A DNA stretch of 19,028 nucleotides from a bacterium (GTDB lineage: Bacteria; JAMCPX01), in assembly GCA_021789095.1 (NCBI GenBank), contig JAJYJX010000022.1, positions 1 through 19,028 of the forward strand, in the 5' to 3' direction. This document shows, one piece after another, positions 7,672-13,976 of the stretch; the first letter of the stretch is position 1, and every line of letters begins with the position of its first letter. Under the pieces are notes generated by a model. The model saw only the letters and a list, made by a program, of their open reading frames with translations, made no database searches and was not told where the DNA came from. Both the position numbers and the translations under genes were made by a program.

Positions 7672-8412
7672 CTATTGAAAAGTGCCGGAATCCGTTTTGC
7701 TGAGTGAAAGGAAATATGCGTCTAAAATCTTCTGTCCGTTATCTTCGAATTCCAAAAACTGTATGCCCATTCCCGGCGCTTTGTCGTAGCCCATGAGCTT
7801 TGCCTGGTCTGCGTTGATAATATGCACTACCTCGCCTATGACCTTGACCTCTTCAGGGGAATTTGGAAGCGACAAGAGCAGTTCCACCCTTGATTTCAAA
7901 GGAAACGCTTTGCCTGTAGATACGAATATCCCTCCCTTGGATATATTGCTTGTATACTCGTGGATAAACTGCTCCCTTGACTTAAAAGCGACCTTGATGG
8001 ACGCACTGTACCGTACATGTTTTCTCCCGAGGGTTCCATTTATTCTGATAAGAATGCTTTTGAGTGCAAAAGGAATATCGAAATCCCCGATAAATTTAAG
8101 GTCCGATGTCAGGATAAATTTATTTTTGAATTCTTTTCGCTCGGTTTCCCCGAAAGCCATGAGTTCGAAAAGTCTTGCATCGGTCTTGGGTATCAGCGCT
8201 TTGATCCTGTTAAAGTAGCGGGGGAGAAAGGAGTGAAAATCAAAAGCGAGAATAATGCCAAGGGAGTCGCTCGAAGACCAGCTGTAAAGGTTTATAGACT
8301 TGAGGACATCACGGGAGTGTTCTGTTTTCATGTCCTGCAGGAATTCTTCCACAAGTGCAACCTTATTCGATATATGAGGAACTATTAAAGCGATCTCAAA
8401 AGATTTATCCAT
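7672..8412 (-). CDS. PilZ-domain protein with unassigned N-terminal domain (paralogue 2)
   Basis: Second probable c-di-GMP receptor, 246 residues from the ATG at 8412 (AAGGA 6-7 bases upstream). A further in-frame ATG at 8493 would add 27 residues that the paralogue lacks and that overlap the shared leader. It aligns without gaps to the first paralogue over about 235 residues: MDKSFEIALI at the start, NLYSWSSSDSLGIILAFDF at 41-59, RKHVR at 130-134, NISKGG at 156-161 and PGMGIQFLEF at 213-222. The c-di-GMP residues R130, R134, N156, S158 and G161 are kept. N- and C-terminal parts are about equally conserved between the copies, so the unassigned N-terminal domain is under constraint. The C-terminal tails differ. 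The transcript ends in the palindromic element at 7574-7669. Confidence 0.88.
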   Translation of the reverse strand: MDKSFEIALIVPHISNKVALVEEFLQDMKTEHSRDVLKSINLYSWSSSDSLGIILAFDFHSFLPRYFNRIKALIPKTDARLFELMAFGETERKEFKNKFILTSDLKFIGDFDIPFALKSILIRINGTLGRKHVRYSASIKVAFKSREQFIHEYTSNISKGGIFVSTGKAFPLKSRVELLLSLPNSPEEVKVIGEVVHIINADQAKLMGYDKAPGMGIQFLEFEDNGQKILDAYFLSLSKTDSGTFQ

Positions 8413-8458
8413 TGTTAATCCTTTGGGGTTTATTATCACAAATACGGGAATAAATAAA
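8413..8458 (-). promoter_or_regulatory. Leader of PilZ paralogue 2, with possible extended -10
   Basis: Conserved with 6301-6346 (22 of 26 bases in the distal block 8433-8458). On the minus strand TGT is followed by GATAAT (8437-8432), a fair extended -10, but no good -35 is seen. The first paralogue has GATATC at the same position. The promoter call is weak; the conservation itself is clear. Confidence 0.4.
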
Positions 8459-8568
8459 GGTTGCCGTAATGCCGATTGCCAATCAAGGAACAATTTGATA
8501 GGCTGGGGCCCAGGAGTATGACCGTATGGCCATTATTGCGATATCGGGCTGATAAAGTTCAGGGATTT

Positions 8569-9033
8569 TTATTCTGACTGTTCCTTCACCGGCAGCACAC
8601 AGTCCTCTTTCAGTGTTGAGAAAACAACCATGGTGTATGTCCTGACAACCCCTGTTATGCTCCTGAGCTCCTTGATCAATCTCTCAAGCGTGGTTGTGTT
8701 GCGCGTCTTTACCTTGAGCAGCAGGGTGTAGTCGCCTGTTACATGGTGACATTCCAGGATATCCTCGTTGATATTTGTGATAGCCTTTTCAAAACTGTCT
8801 ATGTATTGGGGATGCTCGACATAAACCCCGATGAATGCAGTTACATCTATACCAAGTTTCTTCTCGTCAATTACAGTTATGTACCTTTTTATTATCCCTT
8901 CTCTTTCGAGCTTTTTCACCCGGTCAATAACGGAAGGAGGCTGCAGTTTCACCTTTTTTGCAATATCCCTGTACGTCGTTCTGCTGTCCTTCTGGAGTAT
9001 ACTTAAGATCTTTATATCAATCCTGTCTAACAT
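8569..9033 (-). CDS. Lrp/AsnC-family transcriptional regulator
   Basis: Amino-acid-responsive DNA-binding regulator of 154 residues, the normal size for the family. The N-terminal winged helix-turn-helix spans about 1-60 (LDRIDIKILSILQKDSRTTYRD, then PSVIDRVKKLEREGII). The C-terminal RAM ligand-binding/oligomerisation domain spans about 66-142, with the typical CHHVTGDYTLLLKV. AAGGA stands 7 bases before the ATG. It is transcribed away from the glutamate synthase cluster, and the 344-bp shared intergenic region holds a consensus promoter and an inverted repeat. It is therefore a good candidate to regulate that cluster and itself; this is inferred from position. The effector could be glutamate, glutamine or another amino acid. 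Confidence 0.93.
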   Translation of the reverse strand: MLDRIDIKILSILQKDSRTTYRDIAKKVKLQPPSVIDRVKKLEREGIIKRYITVIDEKKLGIDVTAFIGVYVEHPQYIDSFEKAITNINEDILECHHVTGDYTLLLKVKTRNTTTLERLIKELRSITGVVRTYTMVVFSTLKEDCVLPVKEQSE

Positions 9034-9063
9034 GGATACATCCTTATAAAATTAGATTTTTAT

Positions 9064-9148
9064 CCCGTTAGAAAGCCCAATAACATGATAATTTTTAAAT
9101 TCCTTATAAAGAAAGGGCGTGGCCTAAAACCATGTCCTTTCTAACGGG
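9064..9148. repeat. 85-bp element with 12-bp inverted repeats, copy 2
   Basis: CCCGTTAGAAAG (9064-9075) and CTTTCTAACGGG (9137-9148) are perfect inverted repeats around 61 AT-rich bases. The arms differ from the copy at 7574-7669 by one base in each arm, changed in a compensating way (T to G paired with A to C). The interiors are unrelated in length and sequence. It lies between the Lrp gene and the gltB2 promoter, where it could influence either. Confidence 0.65.
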
Positions 9149-9196
9149 GTTTATTAGAGCCGGCCTTACTAAATATGGATAATCCTGCGCCGCCTT

Positions 9197-9259
9197 AATG
9201 TCAAGCTTTTCGTTGCGATTTCAGTTTTGCTTGACATTTCTTATCTAAAACATTAAATT
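9197..9259 (+). promoter_or_regulatory. Promoter of the glutamate synthase cluster inside a 10-bp inverted repeat
   Basis: TTGACA (9231-9236) and TAAATT (9254-9259), 17 bases apart, form a plausible sigma-70 promoter. The -35 is part of GCTTGACATT (9229-9238), the exact inverted repeat of AATGTCAAGC (9197-9206), with a 22-base interval. The left arm thus carries a TTGACA facing the Lrp gene, although the matching -10 there is poor (TATCCA). The symmetric arms are a natural operator candidate for the adjacent Lrp protein. The leader to the ATG at 9378 is about 110 bases, AT-rich, with a small hairpin (TTGCC/GGCAA, 9342-9358) and a strong AAGGGAGG at 9361-9368. I see no known riboswitch in it. 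Confidence 0.6.
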
Positions 9260-9377
9260 TATCTTAAAAAGAAAGGTAAATTAAGTAAAAAACCTTATTT
9301 TATAAGATTACAAGGGTTTTCGAAAAGAAAAAACAAGGAATTGCCGCAGGAAGGCAACACAAGGGAGGCTGTAGAAC

Positions 9378-10892
9378 ATGCTTTACAAGAACCCTTACAA
9401 CAACTACTTTGATTATGTAGTCCAGAGGGACATGGACAAGTGCATCAGGTGCAAAGACTGCGTTACACAGTGCTCGTACGATGCAAACTTTTACGATGAA
9501 GAGAGGGATCTCATTTACAGCCTTGATTCCAACTGTGTTGGATGCATGAGGTGCTCAACGTTCTGTCCGACCGACTGTATAAGGATTGTCAGGAACCCGG
9601 ATACGTTCAGAATCAATGCAAACTGGAAAGACAATAATGTAAAGGATCTTTATAAACAGGCGGGCACAGGCGGGATTATAATCACAGGTATGGGCAATGA
9701 CAAACCATACAAAAATTACTGGGAGCATATGGTCATTGATGCATGCCAGGTCACCAATCCTTCCATAGACCCGCTGAGAGAGCCTATGGAGCTCAGGACA
9801 TTCCTCGGAAGGAAGCCGGACAGGCTTGAGGTCAATAAGGACGGGGACATCACAACAAAGCTTGCCCCGCAGCTTGTCCTGGAAACACCAATTATGTTCT
9901 CTGCAATGTCTTACGGTTCGATCAATTATAACGTGTGCGAGTCCGTGGCAAGGGCGGCAAAAGAGCTCGGCATATACTGGAACACAGGTGAAGGCGGATT
10001 GCCCGACACGCTGTATGAATACGGGAAGCATACGATAGTGCAGTGTGCGTCAGGCAGGTTCGGCGTGAGTCCGGAGTATCTTAATGCCGGAGCAGCGATA
10101 GAGATAAAGATCGGCCAGGGTGCGAAGCCGGGCATAGGTGGCCATCTGCCCGGAGAAAAGGTCTTGGAGGGCATTTCCAGAACAAGGATGATACCTGTTG
10201 GAACAGACGCGATATCTCCGGCTCCACATCATGACATCTATTCCATCGAGGATCTGAGGCAGCTTATATACGCGTTAAAAGAAGCCACCCGTTATGAAAA
10301 ACCCGTTTCTGTCAAGATCGCCGCTGTCCATAATGTTGCAGCAATAGCAAGCGGCATTGCAAGGGCCGGAGCGGACATTATAGCCGTGGACGGTTTCCGC
10401 GGCGGAACAGGTGCAGCCCCGAAGTCCATAAGGGACAATGTCGGCATACCTACAGAGGTGGCCATAGCTTCAGTTGATCAAAGGTTGAGAGAGGAAGGCA
10501 TAAGGCACCAGGTATCACTTGTTGCTGCAGGGGGGTTCAGGAACAGCAGTGATATCGTAAAAGCAATCGCACTCGGCGCAGATGCCGTATATATTGCCAC
10601 CTCGGCGCTTATGGCGGTTGGATGCACACTGTGCCAGCAGTGCCACAGGGGAAGGTGCGCATGGGGTATAACGACAAACGACCCGGAGCTTTCAAAACGG
10701 GTCAACCCGGAGATTGGTGCAGAGAGACTGGTAAACCTGATAAGGGCATGGTCAAACGAGATCAAAGAGATGCTGGGATTGATGGGCATTAACTCCATAG
10801 AAAGCCTGAAGGGCAACCGCGACAGGCTCAGGGGCGTTGGGCTCTCGGAGATAGAACTCCAGACACTGGACATAAAACAGGCAGGCATGTGA
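9378..10892 (+). CDS. gltB2: Glutamate synthase FMN/Fe-S subunit, archaeal-type GltB2 with ferredoxin domain
   Basis: Synthase subunit of a split glutamate synthase: ammonia from glutamine adds to 2-oxoglutarate, and reduction at FMN gives glutamate. It has 504 residues. The N-terminus is a two-cluster ferredoxin domain, with CIRCKDCVTQC (C22, C25, C28, C32) and CVGCMRCSTFC (C53, C56, C59, C63). The FMN-binding (beta/alpha)8 synthase domain follows (about 115-480) with SAMSYGSIN, GEGGLPDTLYEYGKH, GRFGVSPEYL, the GQGAKPGIGGHLPG loop, and DGFRGGTGAAPKS at the FMN site. CTLCQQCHRGRC (C416-x5-C422-x4-C427) is the [3Fe-4S] motif of glutamate synthases. This is the archaeal/anaerobe type, lacking the fused glutaminase and GXGXG domains, which are separate genes downstream. 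It is the first gene of the cluster. Confidence 0.94.
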   Translation: MLYKNPYNNYFDYVVQRDMDKCIRCKDCVTQCSYDANFYDEERDLIYSLDSNCVGCMRCSTFCPTDCIRIVRNPDTFRINANWKDNNVKDLYKQAGTGGIIITGMGNDKPYKNYWEHMVIDACQVTNPSIDPLREPMELRTFLGRKPDRLEVNKDGDITTKLAPQLVLETPIMFSAMSYGSINYNVCESVARAAKELGIYWNTGEGGLPDTLYEYGKHTIVQCASGRFGVSPEYLNAGAAIEIKIGQGAKPGIGGHLPGEKVLEGISRTRMIPVGTDAISPAPHHDIYSIEDLRQLIYALKEATRYEKPVSVKIAAVHNVAAIASGIARAGADIIAVDGFRGGTGAAPKSIRDNVGIPTEVAIASVDQRLREEGIRHQVSLVAAGGFRNSSDIVKAIALGADAVYIATSALMAVGCTLCQQCHRGRCAWGITTNDPELSKRVNPEIGAERLVNLIRAWSNEIKEMLGLMGINSIESLKGNRDRLRGVGLSEIELQTLDIKQAGM

Positions 10893-10930
10893 GTTGGAAG
10901 ATGAACATAAACCAAAGAAATACATTAGAG

Positions 10931-10952
10931 AATAAGGAAGTTTGTGTAATGA
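10931..10952 (+). repeat. Third copy of the repeat containing a ribosome binding site
   Basis: ATAAGGAAGTTTG (10931-10943) is followed by a GTAATGAG context, as at the right arm of the segment 6411-6594 read on the minus strand. It carries AAGGAA and an ATG (10949) that opens a 35-codon ORF running through the adjacent palindrome to 11056. It lies 38 bases after the gltB2 stop. Confidence 0.5.
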
Positions 10953-10971
10953 GCAGGAACTGCGTTCTTTT

Positions 10972-11041
10972 GTCATTCCTGCGAAAGCAGGAATCCAGAG
11001 AAAATAAAAAAGACTGGATTCCGCATCAAGTGCGGAATGAC
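10972..11041. repeat. 70-bp nested palindromic repeat (GTCATTCC/GGAATGAC type)
   Basis: Outer arms GTCATTCC (10972-10979) and GGAATGAC (11034-11041) enclose two hairpins, ATTCCTGC-GAAA-GCAGGAAT (10975-10994) and ATTCCGCA-TCAAG-TGCGGAAT (11018-11038). A further pairing, GGAATCCAG (10990-10998) with CTGGATTCC (11014-11022), gives an alternative long stem. This is a widespread dispersed proteobacterial repeat that I recognise from its sequence. It sits between gltB2 and the ferredoxin gene in one transcription unit, so it could affect mRNA stability or the ratio of the gene products. Confidence 0.8.
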
Positions 11042-11063
11042 GGAGAAGATCAATGAGGATGGA

Positions 11064-11510
11064 ATGAAGATTGTATATCCAAGAGAACAGTGGTGTATTG
11101 CATGTAACCTGTGCGAGGTTGCGTGCATGACAGAACATTCGAGGACAAAGGACCCGTTAAGGGCGTACCTTATAGAAAAACCAAGGCCCGTATCCCGCAC
11201 AAAGGTGGAATATCTGCCGCCGGTTGCCGTCTCTGTAATGTGCAGGCATTGTGCAGAGGCAGAATGCGTTGAGGCCTGCAAGAACGGTACGCTTACAAGG
11301 GATGAAAAAACAGGCAAGATAGAACTTGATCGGGACAAATGCCTCGGCTGCTGGATGTGCATCATGGCATGTCCGTACGGCGTGATCACCCAGGTCAGGA
11401 AAGAGGAAAAGGCAGTTGCAAACAAGTGCGACCTTTGCCCGGACAGGGAGATCCCGGCGTGTGTTGCAGTATGTCCTAATCGTGCGCTTGTATTTGAGGA
11501 CAGGGGTTAA
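11064..11510 (+). CDS. Four-cluster ferredoxin-like electron transfer subunit
   Basis: Polyferredoxin of 148 residues (HycB/CooF/DmsB-like) with four cysteine groups: CIACNLCEVAC, CRHCAEAECVEAC, CLGCWMCIMACP and CDLC...CVAVCP. This is enough for four [4Fe-4S] clusters. It probably passes electrons between the FAD oxidoreductase downstream and GltB2. The ATG at 11064 is preferred because GAGG lies 5 bases before it (11055-11058). The in-frame ATG at 11037 falls inside the palindromic repeat and has no Shine-Dalgarno. The stop is 3 bases before the next gene. It has no Tat or Sec signal, so it is cytoplasmic. Confidence 0.88.
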   Translation: MKIVYPREQWCIACNLCEVACMTEHSRTKDPLRAYLIEKPRPVSRTKVEYLPPVAVSVMCRHCAEAECVEACKNGTLTRDEKTGKIELDRDKCLGCWMCIMACPYGVITQVRKEEKAVANKCDLCPDREIPACVAVCPNRALVFEDRG

Positions 11511-11513
11511 ACA

Positions 11514-12782
11514 ATGAAATACGTTATTATAGGAAATTCGTACGCAGCTGTTTTTGCTGTAGAGTCTCTGCGCAAAACAGACAAAAGCGGTGAGATTACA
11601 ATTATCTCGAAAGAACCTTATCATGTATACGCACGTGCGGCCATCCATGAATACATGGATGGAACAATCGGGGATGCGCAGATGTATTACAGGGACAAGG
11701 ACTTCTATGAAAAACACAGGGTGACAACAATATTCGGCAGGACAGTAACAGGGGTTGAACCTGAGAAGAACAGGGTTGTTCTGGACAACAAGCAGAAGAT
11801 CGACTTTGACAAACTGATGATAAGCTCGGGCGGGGTTCCGATAGTCCCTCCCATTGAGGACTTTAAAGGAGTCGGTACATTCACCTTCACAACGTGGGAC
11901 GATGCAAAGGTGCTGAAGGATTGGGTCAAAAAGCAAAAGATGCCGCAGGCAGTAGTCATAGGCGGAGGTCTTATCGGTTTGCAGTGTGCTGAAGGGTTAA
12001 AGCACATGGGCGTTGATGTTACAGTTGTTGAACTTGCAGATTATGTGCTTGTGAAGGCGCTCGACAGCATTACTGCGCAGCGCGTTCAGCAGTGGCTTAC
12101 GCATAACGGACTAAAGGTGATAACCGGCAATACGGTCGTATCCATAAACAGGGCAAAAGGCAGGATAACAGGAGTGAAACTCAAGAACGGCGAGAAAGTC
12201 AAATGCAACACCGTGGTACTGAGCATTGGTGTGCGTCCCAACACAAGCCTGGTTGAAGGCTCGGGCATAAAGGTAAACAGGGGGATAATGGTTGACAACA
12301 GCATGCAGACAAATGTCGAAGGCATCTTTTCAGGGGGTGATGTTGCAGAAGCCGAGGATTTTTTGAGAAAGAAAGGGGAAGTGATGCCTATAATACCTGT
12401 TGCGACCATGCAGGGTAAGATTGCTGGCTTCAACATGGCAGGAGAAAAAAGGACATATCCCGGCGGGCTTTTACAAAATGCGTTCCAGTTCTTTGGCAAG
12501 AGTGTCGTATCAATAGGTAATGTTATTTCCATAGACCACAACGACGGGTTTGAGGAGATCATAAAGGACGAAGGGGATGTTTATAAGAAAGCCGTTTTAC
12601 AGGACGGGAAACTGGTCGGTGTCCTGTCAATGAATTATATAGCAAGGATCGGCATATACAACAGCATTATCAGGTCCAGAATGGACGTGACCGGGATCAA
12701 GGACAAGCTGTTGTCGGACAAATTCGGATTTCTTGATCTTCCGAAGGAATTCAGGGACGAAATGCTGACAAAACCAGGGTAA
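11514..12782 (+). CDS. FAD-dependent NAD(P)H oxidoreductase of the glutamate synthase cluster
   Basis: Pyridine-nucleotide-disulfide-oxidoreductase-like flavoprotein of 422 residues, related to NADH-rubredoxin reductase and the FAD part of NirB. The N-terminal FAD site reads MKYVIIGNSYAAVFAVESLR, where the usual GxGxxG appears as GNSYAA. The NAD(P)-binding site VVIGGGLIGLQCAEGL is at about 145-160, and the second FAD motif VEGIFSGGDVAEAE at about 263-276. I see no redox-active CxxxxC pair. It probably replaces GltD as the electron entry point: NAD(P)H to FAD, polyferredoxin, then GltB2. It is tightly linked to the ferredoxin gene (3-base gap). The reverse direction, or use of reduced ferredoxin as donor, cannot be excluded. 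Confidence 0.88.
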   Translation: MKYVIIGNSYAAVFAVESLRKTDKSGEITIISKEPYHVYARAAIHEYMDGTIGDAQMYYRDKDFYEKHRVTTIFGRTVTGVEPEKNRVVLDNKQKIDFDKLMISSGGVPIVPPIEDFKGVGTFTFTTWDDAKVLKDWVKKQKMPQAVVIGGGLIGLQCAEGLKHMGVDVTVVELADYVLVKALDSITAQRVQQWLTHNGLKVITGNTVVSINRAKGRITGVKLKNGEKVKCNTVVLSIGVRPNTSLVEGSGIKVNRGIMVDNSMQTNVEGIFSGGDVAEAEDFLRKKGEVMPIIPVATMQGKIAGFNMAGEKRTYPGGLLQNAFQFFGKSVVSIGNVISIDHNDGFEEIIKDEGDVYKKAVLQDGKLVGVLSMNYIARIGIYNSIIRSRMDVTGIKDKLLSDKFGFLDLPKEFRDEMLTKPG

Positions 12783-12821
12783 GAGTACAATGGACAGGAT
12801 AATAATAACACAGGAAATGAT

Positions 12822-13937
12822 ATGGGAATAAAACCTTCTACACCTTACGGGAAAGATTTTGGCGGATGCGGACTGGTCGGCATAATAGACCGCAGCGGCG
12901 GCAGTCTCTCCGGCTCGATGGTTGTTTCCTCACTTTGTTCAATGAAAGAAAGGGGCAACGGTCTCGGCAGCGGATATGCTGTTTACGGCGCGTATCCAGA
13001 TTTTAAGGACAGCTTTGGGCTGCATATAATGTACAACGACATAAGTGCGCGCGAGCCTGTAGAGGAGTTTTTAAAGACGAGACTGAGGATCAAACACTCT
13101 GAGCCTGTGCCTGTGAAGAAACTCCATTCCATGAACACCCCCCCGGAGTTCTGGCGGTACTTTGCCGACCCTCCGGAGGACCTGGACGTGCAGGACGAAG
13201 ATGCCAACGACGATCTTATCGTTGGTGTTGTTATGGAGATCAACGAAAGGATAGATAATGCTTACGTTGTTTCGAGCGGCAAGAACCTTGGTGTGTTCAA
13301 GGGTGTAGGACATCCCGATGAGATCGCCGAGTTCTTCAGGATGCAGGATTATAAAGGATATCTTTTGCTTGGACATACCAGGTTCCCGACAAACACCCCG
13401 GGATGGTGGGGTGGGGCGCACCCGTTTACAATACTTGACTGGTCAATAGTTCATAACGGCGAGATCTCTTCTTACGGTACAAACAAAAGGTACGTAGAGA
13501 TGTTCGGATATAAATGCACCCTGCTCACAGACACGGAGGTAGTAGCCTACCTGCTGGATCTGCTTGTAAGGAAGAAGGGGCTTACGCTCTCAGCCGCGGC
13601 ATCTGTGCTGGCGCCGCCGTTCTGGAAGAACATTCAGGACATGGAACCGCCGAAGAAAGACTACTACACGGCGCTGAGAATGTGCTATGGCAATGCGTCT
13701 TTAAACGGCCCGTTTGCAATCCTCATGGGTTTTGACAACGGTATCCTCGGTCTCAATGACAGGATAAAGCTCAGGCCCCTAATTGTAGGCAGGAAAGGCG
13801 ACATAGTCGCAATAGCCAGCGAGGAATCGGCAATAAGGGAGGTCATAAAAGAGCCCGAAGACGTATGGGCGCCGAAAGCAGGCGAACCTTTTATAGTGAA
13901 ACTTAAGGAAGATGTAACCCAGGTCAGATCCACCTAA
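12822..13937 (+). CDS. gltB1: Glutamate synthase glutaminase subunit GltB1 (class II amidotransferase)
   Basis: Stand-alone glutaminase that releases ammonia from glutamine for GltB2. It has 371 residues of class II (Ntn-type) glutamine amidotransferase fold. The catalytic Cys is probably C16 in GGCGLVGIID, so a 15-residue propeptide would have to be removed to expose it, as in full-length GltB. Family motifs are intact: MKERGNGLGSGYAVYG (about 43-58), LLGHTRFPTNTPGWWGGAHPF (about 183-203), HNGEISSYGTN (about 210-220) and LLTDTEVVAYLLDLL (about 233-247). AGGAAA lies 5 bases before the ATG. The stop falls within a small palindrome (ATCCACCTAAGGCGGAT, 13928-13944). Confidence 0.93.
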   Translation: MGIKPSTPYGKDFGGCGLVGIIDRSGGSLSGSMVVSSLCSMKERGNGLGSGYAVYGAYPDFKDSFGLHIMYNDISAREPVEEFLKTRLRIKHSEPVPVKKLHSMNTPPEFWRYFADPPEDLDVQDEDANDDLIVGVVMEINERIDNAYVVSSGKNLGVFKGVGHPDEIAEFFRMQDYKGYLLLGHTRFPTNTPGWWGGAHPFTILDWSIVHNGEISSYGTNKRYVEMFGYKCTLLTDTEVVAYLLDLLVRKKGLTLSAAASVLAPPFWKNIQDMEPPKKDYYTALRMCYGNASLNGPFAILMGFDNGILGLNDRIKLRPLIVGRKGDIVAIASEESAIREVIKEPEDVWAPKAGEPFIVKLKEDVTQVRST

Positions 13938-13976
13938 GGCGGATTTGCTGGGTAAAACAGTAATATGGAAGGCACA

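Noticed and set aside
8413-8493. Longer start (8493) for the second PilZ protein
   Set aside because: The added 27 residues are absent from the paralogue and come from the conserved leader; AAGGA fits the ATG at 8412.
9260-9377. Riboswitch in the gltB2 leader
   Set aside because: Only a small hairpin and a short palindrome (TTTTCGAAAA) are seen; nothing resembles a known glutamine or amino acid riboswitch.
10949-11056. 35-residue ORF as a functional protein
   Set aside because: Its peptide (LRKQESR...DWIPHQVRNDG) is the translation of a common dispersed palindrome and recurs as a spurious ORF in many genomes; kept only as a possible translational coupling element.
11037-11063. ATG at 11037 as ferredoxin start
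   Set aside because: It falls inside the palindromic repeat without a Shine-Dalgarno; the ATG at 11064 has GAGG upstream and the protein then begins directly before the first cysteine group.
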